From Thermomicrobiales bacterium (GTDB lineage: Bacteria > Chloroflexota > Chloroflexia > Thermomicrobiales > UBA6265): a DNA stretch of 7,034 nt. Made by a program: the position numbers and the translations under genes. The stretch spans positions 1 to 7,034 of the forward strand of contig JAICJJ010000144.1 of assembly GCA_025928535.1 (NCBI GenBank), written 5' to 3'. The notes below the pieces were generated by a model. That model searched no databases, was not told the DNA's origin, and saw nothing but the letters and a program-made list of their open reading frames with translations. This document shows positions 1 through 6,738 of this stretch, one piece after another; the stretch's first letter is position 1, and each line of letters opens with the position of its first letter.

Positions 1-536
1 ACGGAAGCGTCGGACATCTCGTCTTGGATGATGGCGGCAGCCGCTTGCTCCATGTGCGAATTGACCGGCGAAAAGACGGAGGAAATGGCGACGGCTCGCA
101 GTCCCTTGGCCTTCAGGTCGGCGGCGACCCCTCGCAATTCATCTGGATCGAGCGGGGAAATCTCCCGGCCGTCGAACTCGTAGCCGCCGTGGCAGAGATA
201 GGCGTGACGGCCGAGGACGTCAGCCAGATCGTCCGGCCAATCGACGAAGGGGGGCAAGGCGGCGGTGGCCGGCAAGCCGAGGCGGACGGCGGCGGTCGGC
301 TCCAGGCGGCGGCGTTCGACGACCGCGTTGGTGAAATGGGTGGTGCCGATCATGACCGCCGCGATCTGGGCGGGGCCGGCGCCTGACGCCGACATGACGT
401 GGCGCAACGCCGTCGTGATGCCGCTGGTGATGTCTTCGGTCGTCGGCGTCTTGATCTTGGCGACGACCGCCGTCCCGTCCATCAGCACGGCGTCGGTGTT
501 GGTTCCCCCGACGTCGATTCCAATCCGCAAGGTCAT
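1..536 (-). CDS. Hydantoinase/oxoprolinase family protein, N-terminal part (runs off the left edge)
   Basis: The minus strand reads from an ATG at 534-536 to the window edge without a stop, giving 178 full codons. The protein opens MTLRIGIDVGGTNTDAVLM. The DVGGTNTD motif at residues 8-15 is the phosphate-binding loop of the actin/hexokinase-like fold found at the start of hydantoinase A and 5-oxoprolinase proteins. GTTHFTNA at residues 64-71 is the second conserved signature of that N-terminal domain. Family members hydrolyse cyclic amides such as hydantoins or 5-oxoproline, usually using ATP, and act in the cytoplasm. The substrate cannot be told from this fragment, and the C-terminal two thirds lies outside the window. 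A GGAGAGG ribosome binding site nine bases upstream fixes the start. The gene is divergent from the DUF917 gene at 940, and the dyads between 569 and 624 lie where its promoter should be. Family assignment is firm; exact activity is unknown. Confidence 0.93.
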   Translation of the reverse strand, partial: MTLRIGIDVGGTNTDAVLMDGTAVVAKIKTPTTEDITSGITTALRHVMSASGAGPAQIAAVMIGTTHFTNAVVERRRLEPTAAVRLGLPATAALPPFVDWPDDLADVLGRHAYLCHGGYEFDGREISPLDPDELRGVAADLKAKGLRAVAISSVFSPVNSHMEQAAAAIIQDEMSDAS

Positions 537-545
537 CGAACGCTG

Positions 546-552
546 CCTCTCC
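546..552 (-). promoter_or_regulatory. Ribosome binding site of the hydantoinase-family gene
   Basis: On the minus strand the sequence reads GGAGAGG, then nine bases, then the ATG at 536. This is a strong Shine-Dalgarno match at normal spacing and decides the start of the gene. Confidence 0.75.
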
Positions 553-568
553 GCATGACGACACCGAC

Positions 569-588
569 GAACCGGCCCTGGCCGGTTC
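569..588. promoter_or_regulatory. Perfect 20-bp dyad, candidate operator
   Basis: GAACCGGCC and GGCCGGTTC form perfect 9-bp arms around a 2-bp centre (CT). The dyad lies 33 bp upstream of the hydantoinase-family start, in the spacer between two divergent genes. That is a typical place for a repressor or activator site. No T-run follows on either strand, so it does not look like an intrinsic terminator. The binding protein is not identifiable from the sequence. Confidence 0.5.
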
Positions 589-590
589 CG

Positions 591-624
591 CTTGCTTCGA
601 GATTCCGATTTGGCTCGATGCAAG
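591..624. promoter_or_regulatory. Second dyad with a 12-bp spacer, candidate operator
   Basis: CTTGCTTCGAG (591-601) and CTCGATGCAAG (614-624) are inverted copies matching at 10 of 11 positions, separated by the AT-richer spacer ATTCCGATTTGG. The dyad starts three bases after the dyad at 569-588, so the two are stacked side by side upstream of the hydantoinase-family gene. The form fits a dimeric regulator site. No convincing -35/-10 pair was found to anchor it. Confidence 0.42.
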
Positions 625-672
625 GCCGATGGCGGCGATGGTATCGCGGCGGGGCGCTGGGCACAAAGAGGT

Positions 673-720
673 GAGCCGGGGAGCCGGGAAGTCGAGGGGG
701 CGAGAAGTCGAGAAGTCGAG
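673..720 (+). repeat. Degenerate 8-bp tandem array, left side of a composite repeat
   Basis: Six consecutive 8-bp units can be read without gaps: GAGCCGGG twice, AAGTCGAG, GGGGCGAG, then AAGTCGAG twice. Four of the six units end in CGAG, and all are purine-rich on this strand. The array sits 18 bp left of the hairpin at 739-820. A matching array in inverted orientation lies on the other side at 832-863. It is non-coding; no gene with a ribosome binding site uses it. Confidence 0.7.
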
Positions 721-738
721 GAGCAGTGCGGCGAAAGG

Positions 739-820
739 CCGTCATCCTGAGCCGCAGCGAAGGATCTCGTCGTTCGCGTTTACACAGACCGAGATGCTTC
801 GCTGCGGCTCAGCGTGACGG
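739..820. repeat. Hairpin repeat with 30-bp arms (dispersed-repeat-like)
   Basis: The left arm (739-768) begins CCGTCATCCTGAGCCGCAGC. The right arm (791-820) is its reverse complement with only three mismatches in 30. The loop (769-790) is 22 bases. The arm resembles the GTCATCCTGAGC..GCGAAGGATCTC family of dispersed intergenic hairpins that I recall from Chloroflexota and several other phyla; that resemblance is from memory and unsearched. There is no T-run after either arm, which argues against a simple terminator. Flanking 8-bp arrays in opposite orientation make it the core of a larger symmetric element spanning 673-863. Confidence 0.75.
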
Positions 821-831
821 GGGTGGGACGC

Positions 832-863
832 CTCGGCTTCTCTCCGTCTCGCTTCCTCGCCCC
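832..863 (-). repeat. Inverted 8-bp tandem array, right side of a composite repeat
   Basis: Four 8-bp units read CTCGGCTT, CTCTCCGT, CTCGCTTC and CTCGCCCC on the plus strand. On the minus strand they are GGGGCGAG, GAAGCGAG, ACGGAGAG and AAGCCGAG, the same kind of unit as in the array at 673-720; GGGGCGAG is shared exactly. The array begins 11 bp right of the hairpin. Its inverted orientation gives the whole 673-863 segment a mirror-like symmetry. Confidence 0.6.
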
Positions 864-939
864 ATCGACGCGCGGTCGTGCGATGCTTGCCGATCCGACG
901 TTGCGGGAGCCATCACGACGGAAGGGGATTGGCGCGGTC

Positions 940-2037
940 ATGTGGGAGGTCACGGCGGACACGCTCGAGGCGCTGGCGATCGGGACCGGCATTCTCGGCA
1001 CGGGCGGGGGCGGCAATCCGTATCTCGGCAAACTGGAAGCGCAAGCGCAACTCCGGCTCGGTCGGACGATTCGGGTGGTCGGTCTCGACGAAGTTCCGGA
1101 CGACGCGCTGGCGACGACGGTCGGCGGCATGGGCGCGCCGGTCGTCGGCGTGGAGCGGATTCAGCAAGGCGAAGAAGCGCTGCGGGCGATGCGGGCGGTG
1201 GAGCGTCATCTCGGCCGCCGCTTCACCCACGTTCTGCCGGGGGAGATCGGCGGGGCGAACGGCATTCAGCCGATGATCGTCGCGGCGCAAACCGGATTGC
1301 CGGTGATCGACGCCGACGGCATGGGCCGCGCCTTTCCCGAATTGCAGATGGACACCTTCACCATCTACGGCGTTCGGCCGACGCCGGGTGCGCTGTCCGA
1401 TCAGCACGGCCACGAGGTCGTCTTCGACGGGATCGCCGACGCGGTGGTGCTGGAACGCTACGCCCGCGCGGTGACGATCCAGATGGGCGGCGCGGCCGGC
1501 TACGCATTCCCGCCAATGACCGCCGCCGAATTGCGGCGAACGGCGATTCCCGGCACGGTGACGCTGGCGAGACGACTGGGCGAAGCGGTGCTGGCGGCGC
1601 GCGCCGAGCACGCTGATCCGGTCGGCGCGGCGCTGAGGGCAACCGGCGGCCGTCGTCTGTTCAGCGGCAAGATCGTCGATGTCGAGCGGCGGCTGGTCGG
1701 CGGCTTCGCCCGCGGGGTGCTGCTCCTCGACGGGCTGGGCGACGACGAAGGCCGGACGCTGAGGATCGACTTTCAGAATGAAAACCTGATCGCCCGCGCG
1801 AGCGACGGCTCGATCCTGGCGGTCGTGCCCGATCTGATCTGCATCGTCGACATCGACAGCGCCGAGCCGATCACGACCGAAATCGTCCGCTATGGCTTGC
1901 GCGTCGCTGTCCTCGGCATCCCCGCGCCCGATTTGCTGAAAACGCCGCAAGCGCTCGACGTCATCGGTCCGGCCGCGTTCGGCTACCCCGACGTGCCGTA
2001 CGCGCCTATTCCGGGGCGGTATGGGGGTTGGGGATAG
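940..2037 (+). CDS. DUF917 / S-methyl-thiohydantoin desulfurase-like family protein
   Basis: The protein has 365 residues from the ATG at 940, the usual DUF917 size. Family signatures are visible in order: GTGGGGNPYLG (residues 20-30), GEIGGANG (101-108) and DADGMGRAFPELQM (124-137), followed by a C-terminal domain. DUF917 proteins often neighbour hydantoinase/oxoprolinase genes, and the family has been renamed S-Me-THD in Pfam. They are cytoplasmic; the reaction here is inferred only as processing of a hydantoin-like or thiohydantoin-like compound. The reading frame stays open upstream to a GTG at 814, but that codon lies inside the right arm of the hairpin repeat, and the extra 42 residues are not family-like. 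The start at 940 follows an AAGGGG sequence (922-927) at a somewhat long spacing of 12 bases. No promoter is clear in 864-939. The gene is divergent from the hydantoinase-family gene. Confidence 0.92.
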   Translation: MWEVTADTLEALAIGTGILGTGGGGNPYLGKLEAQAQLRLGRTIRVVGLDEVPDDALATTVGGMGAPVVGVERIQQGEEALRAMRAVERHLGRRFTHVLPGEIGGANGIQPMIVAAQTGLPVIDADGMGRAFPELQMDTFTIYGVRPTPGALSDQHGHEVVFDGIADAVVLERYARAVTIQMGGAAGYAFPPMTAAELRRTAIPGTVTLARRLGEAVLAARAEHADPVGAALRATGGRRLFSGKIVDVERRLVGGFARGVLLLDGLGDDEGRTLRIDFQNENLIARASDGSILAVVPDLICIVDIDSAEPITTEIVRYGLRVAVLGIPAPDLLKTPQALDVIGPAAFGYPDVPYAPIPGRYGGWG

Positions 2038-2162
2038 CGCGACGGCGAGAGCGAGGCGGCGAGGGATGTAGCGCGCGGGCGCGGCGTGGGTCGGCATCGT
2101 GCGGTGAATGGAGCCGAATCGGTCGGGGAATCGACCTTGCTCCCGAAGTTTGCGTAAGTTTA

Positions 2163-2225
2163 GCAAGCGTCATGCACCATGGTGCCATTCCGTATGCGAA
2201 TATGGTGGCTCTCTAGCGCGCTTGC
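2163..2225. promoter_or_regulatory. Nested inverted repeats upstream of the solute-binding protein gene
   Basis: The 200-bp spacer 2038-2237 holds an AT-richer patch with two nested symmetries. GCACCATGGTGC at 2174-2185 is a perfect 12-bp palindrome. Around it, GCAAGCG (2163-2169) and CGCTTGC (2219-2225) form a 7-bp inverted repeat whose right arm ends three bases before the AGGAG ribosome binding site. The palindrome may be an operator; the outer arms could alternatively pair in mRNA near the ribosome binding site. A -35/-10 reading of TCGACC (2131-2136) with TAAGTT (2155-2160) is possible but weak. No known riboswitch is recognised. Confidence 0.35.
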
Positions 2226-2228
2226 GTC

Positions 2229-2233
2229 AGGAG
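2229..2233 (+). promoter_or_regulatory. Ribosome binding site deciding the long start of the solute-binding protein
   Basis: AGGAG lies four bases before the ATG at 2238 and one base before a GTG at 2235. The spacing is short but favours 2238 over 2235. The competing start at 2319 has only a weak GCGGGA-like sequence upstream. Confidence 0.5.
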
Positions 2234-2237
2234 CGTG

Positions 2238-3968
2238 ATGCGCACATCGATCCCGGTTGGGCCGGAGAAGCGGGTCGTGGGCGGCGCGACGGACGACCAT
2301 CTGCTGAAGCGGGATGCGATGCCGAGCATCTCCCGCCGCGCGCTGCTGCGTGGGCTTGCTGCCGCCTCGGCGCCGCTCGCCGCCGCTCGCTTGCCTGGAA
2401 ACGCGGGCGGCCTCTTCGCCGACCGCGCGGCGGCGGCGCAGACGCCGGGCGCCATGGCGACCCTGACCGTGGCGACCAACCGCGCGCCGTCCGATCTCGA
2501 CCCGCATTCCGCCTACGACGCCGGATCGGGCGTCGTCGTGCAGGGTCCGTTCGAAGGGCTGATTCGCGTGCGGGCCGGCACGACCGACGCCTACGTGCCG
2601 CAACTCGCGACCGCCTGGGAGGCGAACGCCGACAAGAGCGTCTGGACCTTTCATCTGCGCGACGGCGTCCGCTTTCACGACGGCACGCCGTTCGACGCCG
2701 TGGCCGCCCGGGCGTCGTTCGCGCGCTTGCTCGCCCTCAGCCTCGCGCCGTCGTCGGTGCTCGGCCGCTTCGTCGCCGATCCCGCCCAGATCGCGACGCC
2801 GGACAGCCGGACGCTCGTATTCCATCTGGGACGGCCGCAGCCCCTGTTCGAAGCGGCGATCGCCGCTCCCTACGGCACGGCGATCGTCAACGCGGCTGCC
2901 TTGCGCGCGCATGCGGTGGGCGGCGATTGGGGCCACGCCTGGGCGCAGACCAACAGCGACGGACTCGGAACGGGTCCATATCGCGTCACGTCGTTCGACT
3001 CCGAACAAGGGGCGGCGCTCGAGCGGTTCGACGGCTATTGGGGCGGCTGGAACGGCCCGCATTTCGACCGGATCGCAGTCCGCGTCGTGACCGAGCCCGA
3101 AACGCGGCGCGAACTGATCGAGCAGGGCGACGCCGACATCGCGCAGACGCTGCCGCTGGCGACGGTGTCCGACCTGGCGCGCAATCCTGCGCTGGTCGTC
3201 GATCATCGCTTCAACCTGGCGGTCTGGTATCTGGCGATGACGGTCGGCGGCCCGCTGCGCCGGCCGGAAGCGCGGCAGGCGCTCTGCTGGGCGTTTCCCT
3301 ACGACGCGGTGCTCGCGGGCGTCTACGACGGGTACGCCAAACGCGCGGTCGGTCCGGTGGCTGCACTGTGTCGCGGTTTCGCCCCGGACACCTTCGTCTA
3401 CCCGACCGATTTCGACCGCGCCCGTTCGTTGCTGCGGCAAGCGGGCGTCGCCGAGGGAACCAATCTGACGTTGCTCTTGCCGCCGGGCAACGCCGACGCG
3501 CAGACGGTCGCCGAATTGTTCCAGGCGAATCTGACCCGGATCGGGCTGAATCTCGCGATCCAGCAGGTCGATTTTCCCACCTACGTTTCGATCTTCACCG
3601 GCGACCAGCCGGCGGACGAGCGGCCGAACCTGCTCCCGTCATTCTGGCAACCCGACTACGACGACGGCTGGAGTCAACTTTGGCCGCAAGTGTCGTGCGA
3701 GGCCTGGAAGGTCGGCAACGGCGGGCATTACTGCAACCAGCACGTCGAGACATTGCTGGCGCAAGCGAAAGACGCCGCCGACGATCAATCCTATCTGGCG
3801 GCGTTGGCGAACATTCAGCAGATCGTGACGCGCGACGATCCGGCCGCCATCTATTTCGCGCAGCCCGAGTGGGCGACCGTGCTGCGGCGCGATGTCGGGG
3901 GATTCGCGCCCAATCTCATCGTCGGCGAGATCATCGACTTCCATTCGCTGTACCGACGGCAGGAATGA
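2238..3968 (+). CDS. ABC transporter substrate-binding protein, family 5 (oligopeptide/dipeptide/nickel type), Tat-exported
   Basis: The 576-residue product captures a ligand outside the membrane for an ABC importer. Arg-Arg at residues 33-34 in SRRALLRG, an Ala-rich hydrophobic stretch and an AAAA-Q site around residues 66-70 form a Tat signal. There is no lipobox cysteine, so a soluble secreted protein is expected. Family-5 hallmarks are LDPHSAYD after the signal, the WTFHLRDGVRFHDGTPF block from residue 136, and GLGTGPYR near 242-249. Ligand class (peptide, opine, nickel, sugar) cannot be assigned. Cys487 and Cys499 may form a disulfide. An alternative ATG at 2319 (MPSISRR..., 549 residues) would give a textbook short Tat leader; I keep 2238 because of the AGGAG and because codons from 2238 to 2319 already have G/C-rich third positions. 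No permease or ATPase gene is present in the window. A MalT-like regulator follows after 52 bp on the same strand. Confidence 0.93.
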   Translation: MRTSIPVGPEKRVVGGATDDHLLKRDAMPSISRRALLRGLAAASAPLAAARLPGNAGGLFADRAAAAQTPGAMATLTVATNRAPSDLDPHSAYDAGSGVVVQGPFEGLIRVRAGTTDAYVPQLATAWEANADKSVWTFHLRDGVRFHDGTPFDAVAARASFARLLALSLAPSSVLGRFVADPAQIATPDSRTLVFHLGRPQPLFEAAIAAPYGTAIVNAAALRAHAVGGDWGHAWAQTNSDGLGTGPYRVTSFDSEQGAALERFDGYWGGWNGPHFDRIAVRVVTEPETRRELIEQGDADIAQTLPLATVSDLARNPALVVDHRFNLAVWYLAMTVGGPLRRPEARQALCWAFPYDAVLAGVYDGYAKRAVGPVAALCRGFAPDTFVYPTDFDRARSLLRQAGVAEGTNLTLLLPPGNADAQTVAELFQANLTRIGLNLAIQQVDFPTYVSIFTGDQPADERPNLLPSFWQPDYDDGWSQLWPQVSCEAWKVGNGGHYCNQHVETLLAQAKDAADDQSYLAALANIQQIVTRDDPAAIYFAQPEWATVLRRDVGGFAPNLIVGEIIDFHSLYRRQE

Positions 3969-4020
3969 TGCGCGGCCAGATTGGCATGCCGCTTCGGCGG
4001 ATCGCGAGCGCACATTGGCG

Positions 4021-6717
4021 ATGCTGACGCTGCCCGCGTCTCCCGTGACCATCAATCGCTCCAAGGTCGAGCGCCCGACGGCGCCCGAACAGTGGGCTCC
4101 CCGTCCGCGCATCGACGCGCGCCTCGATCAGGGACTTGCCCGATTGCTGACGGCGATCGTCGCGCCCGCCGGGCATGGCAAGACGACCACGGTCGTCGCC
4201 TGGCTGCGATCGCGGGGTCTGGACGCCGCCTGGGTGTCGGTCGACAGTCGCGACGCCATGTTGACCCGGTTCGCCGCCCACGTCGCGACGGCGCTCGACC
4301 GTGTCGCCCCGGGCGTCGTCGCTCCCCTCTTCGCGTTGTTGACGGCGCCCGACCGCCTCGCGCCGCGTGAACTTGGCGAAATGTTCGGCGAAACCTTGTA
4401 CGACCTCGATCGGGACGCCATTCTGGCGCTCGACGATTTCCATGAGGCCGGCTCCCGGGCGGTCGGGGCGTTCGTCGAAGGCTTGCTCCATGCCGCGCCC
4501 CGTCGCCTTCATCTCATCGTGATCACCCGAGACCCGCTCCCATTTCCGCTGGCTCGGCTGAGGACGGCGGGAGAGGTCGTGGAGTTGACGGGCGCCGATT
4601 TGCGCTTTTCGCCCGAGGAGACGGGCGCCCTGCTGCGTTTCGAGATCGGGAGCGATGTCGATCCCGACTTGGCCGCGTCCGTTCAGGCGTTGGTTGGCGG
4701 GTGGCCCGCCGCCATCCGGCTCGTCGGAATCGGTCTGGGCGCCGGTGAATCAAGGCAGCCGCCGGACGCGAGGATCGCGCGCCATGAGCAACTTGTGCTC
4801 GATTATCTCGCCGAAGAAGTGCTGGTCCGACTTCCTCCCCTCCATCGCCTGCTGCTCATGGGCGCGTCGTTGCTCGAGCGATTCAATGCGCCGCTTCTCG
4901 AAACGCTCGCGGTCGTGCAAGGCGGCCGCGTCGGTCGGGCTGACCTCGATCGCCTGCGCGCGCTCGAGTTGTACCGGGAGATTCCCGGCCTGAGCGAAAC
5001 CTGGTACGCCTTTCATCCCCTGTTCCGGGACGCTTTCCGCCGCGAACTCGAGCGAACAATGGACGCCCCGGCCATCGCCCGGCTCCATCAGGGGGCGGCG
5101 CGCCGGTTCGCAACGACGGGAGCGATCCTCGACGCCGCGCGCCATCTGGTCGCGGCCGACGATCTGCAGGCCGCCGCGACGCTGATCGAATCGCGGCTCG
5201 ACGACGCGTTCGCCCGCGAAGATTGGCGATCGATCGCCGCCTGGCTGCGGATCATTCCGCAGGAAGAACTGCGCCGGCGACCCGAATTGCTGCTCGCGTC
5301 GGCGTGGGTCGCCTATCTCAGCGGCCGCGATTCGCATGTGGCCGAGGTCCAGGCGCGGCTGCGCGATCCGGCGTTCCGCGATCGCGCCACCGATGCCCAG
5401 CGGGCCGAGATCGCCCTGATCGCCGGCGAGACCGACGTCGATCCTCAGACCTGGCTCGCCAAGGCCGAAACGGCGATCGAGCACCTGTCGCCGAGCAAAC
5501 GCTACCGGCTCGGCTACGCCCGGATGATGGCCGGCCTCGCGTTGACGTCGATGGGACGCGCAGAGGAGGCGCTGGCGCGGCTTGCGGCCTTCACCGATCG
5601 GGAATCGACCACCATCGACGCGGCATCGATCCGAGGCTATTTTGGCCGCCTCCTCGTGCTCTGGCAGACCGGACGCCTCGCGCGCTGCGAGCAGATCGCG
5701 GCCGACCAGTTGCAACTGGCGCAAATGAACAGGCTGCCCATTTCCGCGGGCTGGGGCGCGGCTGTGCTCGGATTGGTCGCGCACGAACGGGGAGACCTCG
5801 CCTGCGCGGTTCGCCAATTCGAGGCGGTGATCGCGGATGCCGAGCGATTGCATTTCCAGTGCGTTCGCGAGGCGTTTTTCGCCCAGATTCTGACCTACGA
5901 AGCGGGCGGCAGGCGAAGCGAAGCAGACCGCGCCGTCGCCCGCCTGCGGGAATTTTGCCTCGACGCGGAAACCATCCATCAACTCGACCTCGTCGATTCC
6001 TGCGTCGCCCGGATCGCGCTGCTGCGCGGCGATCTGACGACCGCCCGGCGCTGGCTCGAGACTTCACGGCCCACGCTCTTGCGCGACGATCTCAAATGCA
6101 TCGAGCACCCGCTTCTGACGCGGGCCAAAGCCCTGCTCGCTGTCGGCGCGCCGGAAGGCCTGGTCGAGGCGGAGCGGCTGCTGGCTGAATTCGTGAACTT
6201 CGCGCGAGCGACGCACATGACGCTGGCGTTGCTTGAAGGCCTGGCGGTCCAGGCCCTGCTCCATGAAGCCAGCGGCGACCACGCGGCTGCCGAACGCATC
6301 CTGCGCGAGTCGCTGGCAATGGCGGCGCCGGAGGGAATCGTCCAGCGTTACGCCTACCTCGGCGCGCCGCTTGCGCCGATCCTGCGCCGGTTGCTCGACC
6401 AGCATGACGTGGGACCGCACGCGCGCCAGGCGCTCCGCGCATTGGAATCGGTTCTCGCCGCGGAACGCGCCGCGGCGAGCGCGGCCGATGCCGAAGCGCC
6501 AGGCTTGTCGGAACACCCACTGACCGCCCGCGAACGCCAGGTGCTCAACCGGCTCGCGTTGCGGCTGACCACCAACGAAATCGCGCAGGAACTCTTCATC
6601 TCGCCGGCCACCGTCAAGCACCACGTCGAGCACATCAGCGAAAAGTTGGGCGTTTCCGGCCGGCGGGCGATCGTCGCGCACGCCGCCGAACTTGGCTTGC
6701 TCTCAGACGAACTCTGA
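4021..6717 (+). CDS. MalT-like LuxR-family transcriptional regulator (STAND ATPase + helical repeats + LuxR HTH)
   Basis: The 898-residue product is close to the length of MalT (about 900). In order it has a short N-terminal KVERPTAP segment, a Walker A APAGHGKT (residues 48-55), a Walker B AILALDDFH (133-141), a sensor-like VITRDP (167-172), the GGWPAAIRL block (226-234), DYLAEEVL (261-268), the winged-helix WYAFHPLFRDAFRREL (328-343), a long Ala/Leu-rich helical repeat region (about 350-800), and a LuxR/GerE helix-turn-helix from LTARERQVL (834) to AAELGLL (892). Proteins of this class bind ATP and an inducer, oligomerise, and activate promoters with directly repeated sites. The inducer is unknown. 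I chose ATG 4021; the frame is open back to 3892 but that would overlap the preceding gene and adds non-family residues. No good ribosome binding site precedes 4021, so a TTG at 4015 or translational coupling are possible. It is 52 bp after the binding-protein gene, so co-transcription is plausible. Confidence 0.94.
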   Translation: MLTLPASPVTINRSKVERPTAPEQWAPRPRIDARLDQGLARLLTAIVAPAGHGKTTTVVAWLRSRGLDAAWVSVDSRDAMLTRFAAHVATALDRVAPGVVAPLFALLTAPDRLAPRELGEMFGETLYDLDRDAILALDDFHEAGSRAVGAFVEGLLHAAPRRLHLIVITRDPLPFPLARLRTAGEVVELTGADLRFSPEETGALLRFEIGSDVDPDLAASVQALVGGWPAAIRLVGIGLGAGESRQPPDARIARHEQLVLDYLAEEVLVRLPPLHRLLLMGASLLERFNAPLLETLAVVQGGRVGRADLDRLRALELYREIPGLSETWYAFHPLFRDAFRRELERTMDAPAIARLHQGAARRFATTGAILDAARHLVAADDLQAAATLIESRLDDAFAREDWRSIAAWLRIIPQEELRRRPELLLASAWVAYLSGRDSHVAEVQARLRDPAFRDRATDAQRAEIALIAGETDVDPQTWLAKAETAIEHLSPSKRYRLGYARMMAGLALTSMGRAEEALARLAAFTDRESTTIDAASIRGYFGRLLVLWQTGRLARCEQIAADQLQLAQMNRLPISAGWGAAVLGLVAHERGDLACAVRQFEAVIADAERLHFQCVREAFFAQILTYEAGGRRSEADRAVARLREFCLDAETIHQLDLVDSCVARIALLRGDLTTARRWLETSRPTLLRDDLKCIEHPLLTRAKALLAVGAPEGLVEAERLLAEFVNFARATHMTLALLEGLAVQALLHEASGDHAAAERILRESLAMAAPEGIVQRYAYLGAPLAPILRRLLDQHDVGPHARQALRALESVLAAERAAASAADAEAPGLSEHPLTARERQVLNRLALRLTTNEIAQELFISPATVKHHVEHISEKLGVSGRRAIVAHAAELGLLSDEL

Positions 6718-6738
6718 TCGACTCGCCCCTCGCGTTCA

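Noticed and set aside
673..720. CRISPR array
   Set aside because: The units are 8 bp, contiguous and degenerate, with no spacers.
739..820. Bidirectional intrinsic terminator at the hairpin between the divergent genes
   Set aside because: No T-run follows either arm, and both flanking genes point away from it, so there is no transcript that needs to end there.
814..939. N-terminal extension of the DUF917 gene from a GTG at 814
   Set aside because: The GTG lies in the right arm of the hairpin repeat, the extra 42 residues do not resemble the family start, and ATG 940 gives the usual family length.
726..1616. 296-codon plus-strand frame starting in the hairpin repeat
   Set aside because: Arg/Gly/Ser-rich translation typical of an out-of-frame GC-rich gene; it overlaps the DUF917 gene, which has strong family motifs.
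2041..2065. Purine-rich run with several CGAG words after the DUF917 gene, similar to the 8-bp arrays
   Set aside because: CGAG spacing is irregular (6 and 8 bases) and the run is short, so it cannot be separated from base composition.
2160..3440. Long antisense open frame (426 codons)
   Set aside because: Arg/His-rich shadow of the binding-protein gene with no domain or ribosome binding site evidence. The antisense frames at 913-2166 and 4750-5982 were rejected for the same reason.
3892..4020. N-terminal extension of the MalT-like regulator from 3892
   Set aside because: It would overlap the end of the binding-protein gene by 77 bases and adds residues with no family character; the recognisable regulator begins just after ATG 4021.
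3969..4020. Terminator between the binding-protein and regulator genes
   Set aside because: No GC-rich hairpin followed by a T-run is visible in the 52-bp gap.
2108..4027. 639-codon open frame on the plus strand overlapping the binding-protein gene
   Set aside because: Arg/Ala-rich low-complexity translation in another frame of a high-GC gene; the binding-protein frame carries clear family motifs.
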